Positions 13,891-15,102 of a DNA stretch of 15,102 nt are shown in pieces. The notes beneath the pieces were generated by a model, which was not told the DNA's origin, made no database searches, and saw only the letters and a list, made by a program, of their open reading frames with translations. The DNA comes from Spirochaetota bacterium (GTDB taxonomy: Bacteria > Spirochaetota > Spirochaetia > SZUA-6): contig QNBI01000010.1 in assembly GCA_003641675.1 (NCBI GenBank), forward strand, positions 1 through 15,102, read 5' to 3'. Each line of letters starts with the position of its first letter. Positions within the stretch are counted from its first letter, which is position 1. The position numbers and the translations under genes are program-made.

Positions 13891-15102
13891 CTAATGTTCA
13901 TCCAGGACGTTCCGGACTTTAACAAGGAGTTCATTCAAATTGTATGGTTTCTGTAAAAAACCTTTTAGTCCTTCTTCCAGGAGCTCCTGTAACTGGCCAT
14001 TCCGGCTGTAACCACTGGAAAGTAATACTTTAACTTCGGGATTTATTTTACGTATTAATTTGTAAGTTTTTTTACCGCTGAGTTCCGGCATTATCATATC
14101 CAGTATAATAAGATCAATTCTGTTTTTGTTCCTGCGGTAGAGCTCCACCGCTTTATATCCGTCTTCTGCAAGGAGAACGGTATAGCCGAATTTCGTTAAA
14201 AAGCGTTTTAGTACAGAGCGGATATTTTTTTCATCATCTGTAACCAGGATTGTTTCTGTTCCGCCTATAGGCGCTTTTTCTGTCCTGTTGTTTCTTATGA
14301 GCCTATGTTCCGTTGCAGGCAGGTAAACCTTGAATGTTGTACCTTTCCCCTGTTCACTGTTTACTTCAATTGCACCCCCATGGCTGTGAATGATACCGTA
14401 TATCATGGCCATCCCGAGGCCGCTGTGTTTTACACCGGATTCACTTTTTTTAGTGGTAAAAAAGGGCTCAAATATATGTGCCTTTGTTTCATCGCTCATG
14501 CCTATCCCTGTATCGCTTACTGTAAGAAGTACGTAATTACCCGGTTTAAGGTTTAGATGACTCTCTGAGTATTCTTCATTAAGTGTTATATTCCCGGTTT
14601 TAATTAGTAATTTGCCACCTTCCGGCATTGCATCGGCTGCGTTAAGACAGAGGTTAAGAAGCATCTGCTGTAATTGGGCAGGGTCTCCTTCTAAAATAAC
14701 GGACTTTTCCGTTAAAAAGGTTTTGATAGTGATAGATTTATCTATTGTAGGCTTGAGAAGTTTTGTTACTTCTTTTACCGTATCCTTTAGATTAACAGGG
14801 TGAACTTCATAACGTCCGCCCTGAGCAAATGCAAGCAGCTGTGCTGTAAGGTCTGCTGCACGTTTGGAAGACTGGATAATAGTATGTATATCGGACTTCA
14901 TAGGGTCGTCCGGTTCTAATTGGCTTTCTATAAGCGAAGCATAGCCCATGATACCGGCAAGGATATTATTAAAATCATGAGCATTGCCTCGTGCTAATGT
15001 TCCGATAGTCTGCATATTCTGGGCCTGGCGCAGCTGCTCTTCAAGAAGGCGCTGTTTCGTTATGTCTCCCCTGATAATGCCTACAAGGGCAATGGTTTTT
15101 TC
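13891..15102 (-). CDS. Hybrid sensor kinase: PAS end, histidine kinase, receiver (5'-partial)
   Basis: The frame is open to the window edge: the 29 codons upstream of the first internal ATG (15015) encode the end of a PAS-type module (VGIIRGDITKQRLLEEQLRQ) and its linker helix, so the gene starts outside the window. Numbering from that ATG, the phospho-accepting histidine is His13 (AHDFNNILAGIMGY). The N box is LLNLCLNAADAMPEGG (119-134), G1 is SDTGIGM (167-173), the F box is IFEPFFTTKK (181-190) and G2 is SGLGMAMIYG (198-207). A receiver domain follows at about 255-370 with Asp260/Asp261, phospho-acceptor Asp306 (LIILDMIMPELSG) and Lys356 (LQKPY). The histidine-box class (AHDFNN) is typical of PAS-linked hybrid kinases in multi-step relays. 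The signal and output partner are not in the window. No membrane segment is present in the visible part. Confidence 0.94.
   Translation of the reverse strand, partial: EKTIALVGIIRGDITKQRLLEEQLRQAQNMQTIGTLARGNAHDFNNILAGIMGYASLIESQLEPDDPMKSDIHTIIQSSKRAADLTAQLLAFAQGGRYEVHPVNLKDTVKEVTKLLKPTIDKSITIKTFLTEKSVILEGDPAQLQQMLLNLCLNAADAMPEGGKLLIKTGNITLNEEYSESHLNLKPGNYVLLTVSDTGIGMSDETKAHIFEPFFTTKKSESGVKHSGLGMAMIYGIIHSHGGAIEVNSEQGKGTTFKVYLPATEHRLIRNNRTEKAPIGGTETILVTDDEKNIRSVLKRFLTKFGYTVLLAEDGYKAVELYRRNKNRIDLIILDMIMPELSGKKTYKLIRKINPEVKVLLSSGYSRNGQLQELLEEGLKGFLQKPYNLNELLVKVRNVLDEH

Noticed and set aside
1..15102. CRISPR array, prophage, insertion sequence or tRNA
   Set aside because: No regularly spaced direct repeats, transposase or integrase motifs, terminal inverted repeats with target duplications, or tRNA cloverleaf sequences were seen on reading both strands.

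Overview
The window is a GC-poor (by eye roughly 40% GC) bacterial chromosomal segment with short intergenic gaps, genes on both strands and no tRNA, rRNA, CRISPR array, integrase or transposase that I can see. The gene set includes a YihY/BrkB membrane protein, LysO, MscS, a hybrid sensor kinase, a Mre11/Rad50-type pair and a GntR-controlled lyase/permease cluster. It suits a free-living anaerobe or facultative bacterium. Several lineages, including Spirochaetota, would fit, and the lineage cannot be fixed from this sequence alone.

Region 1 (1-4730) is an organic-acid utilisation cluster. A SLC13/DASS-type anion permease, a DapA/NanA-family class I lyase, a FadR-subfamily GntR regulator and a small flavodoxin lie in that order on the minus strand. 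They face a plus-strand LarA-like gene. A sigma70-type promoter (TTGACA-N16-TATACT) in front of the permease overlaps a perfect 16+16 bp palindrome. The palindrome centre reads TGGT-ACC-ACCA, the FadR-type GntR operator pattern. The LarA-like protein keeps the N-terminal cofactor-binding half and the extreme C-terminus but lacks about 130-140 residues between them.

Region 2 (4730-7100) holds an MscS-family mechanosensitive channel (plus) and a LysO-type lysine exporter (minus), converging on each other.

Region 3 (7100-11460) is a plus-strand run. It has a SbcD/Mre11-like phosphoesterase, apparently with a leaderless start. A SMC/Rad50-like ATPase overlaps it by one base; its coiled coil carries a two-helix transmembrane hairpin where a zinc hook would be (YhaO/YhaN-like). 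A collapsed MFS transporter retaining only its first and last helices follows, then an intact stand-alone ChrB C-terminal-domain protein.

Region 4 (11460-12400) has no intact gene. Reading the minus strand in all three frames shows two adjacent broken secretory genes: a DOMON-domain protein, then a cytochrome c'-like helical-bundle protein without a recognisable haem motif. Both carry frameshifts, some at or beside homopolymer runs, and in-frame stops. A large hairpin lies downstream.

Region 5 (12450-15102) has a YihY/BrkB membrane protein with a long cytoplasmic extension (plus). It converges on a PAS-histidine kinase-receiver hybrid protein (minus) whose 5' end runs off the window.

Three genes (LarA-like, MFS, DOMON) appear to have lost their middle while keeping both ends, and two others are frameshifted. 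The window therefore looks like a genome undergoing deletional decay of accessory metabolic genes, or a sequence with local assembly or consensus errors. The intact core pairs seem to be under normal constraint.
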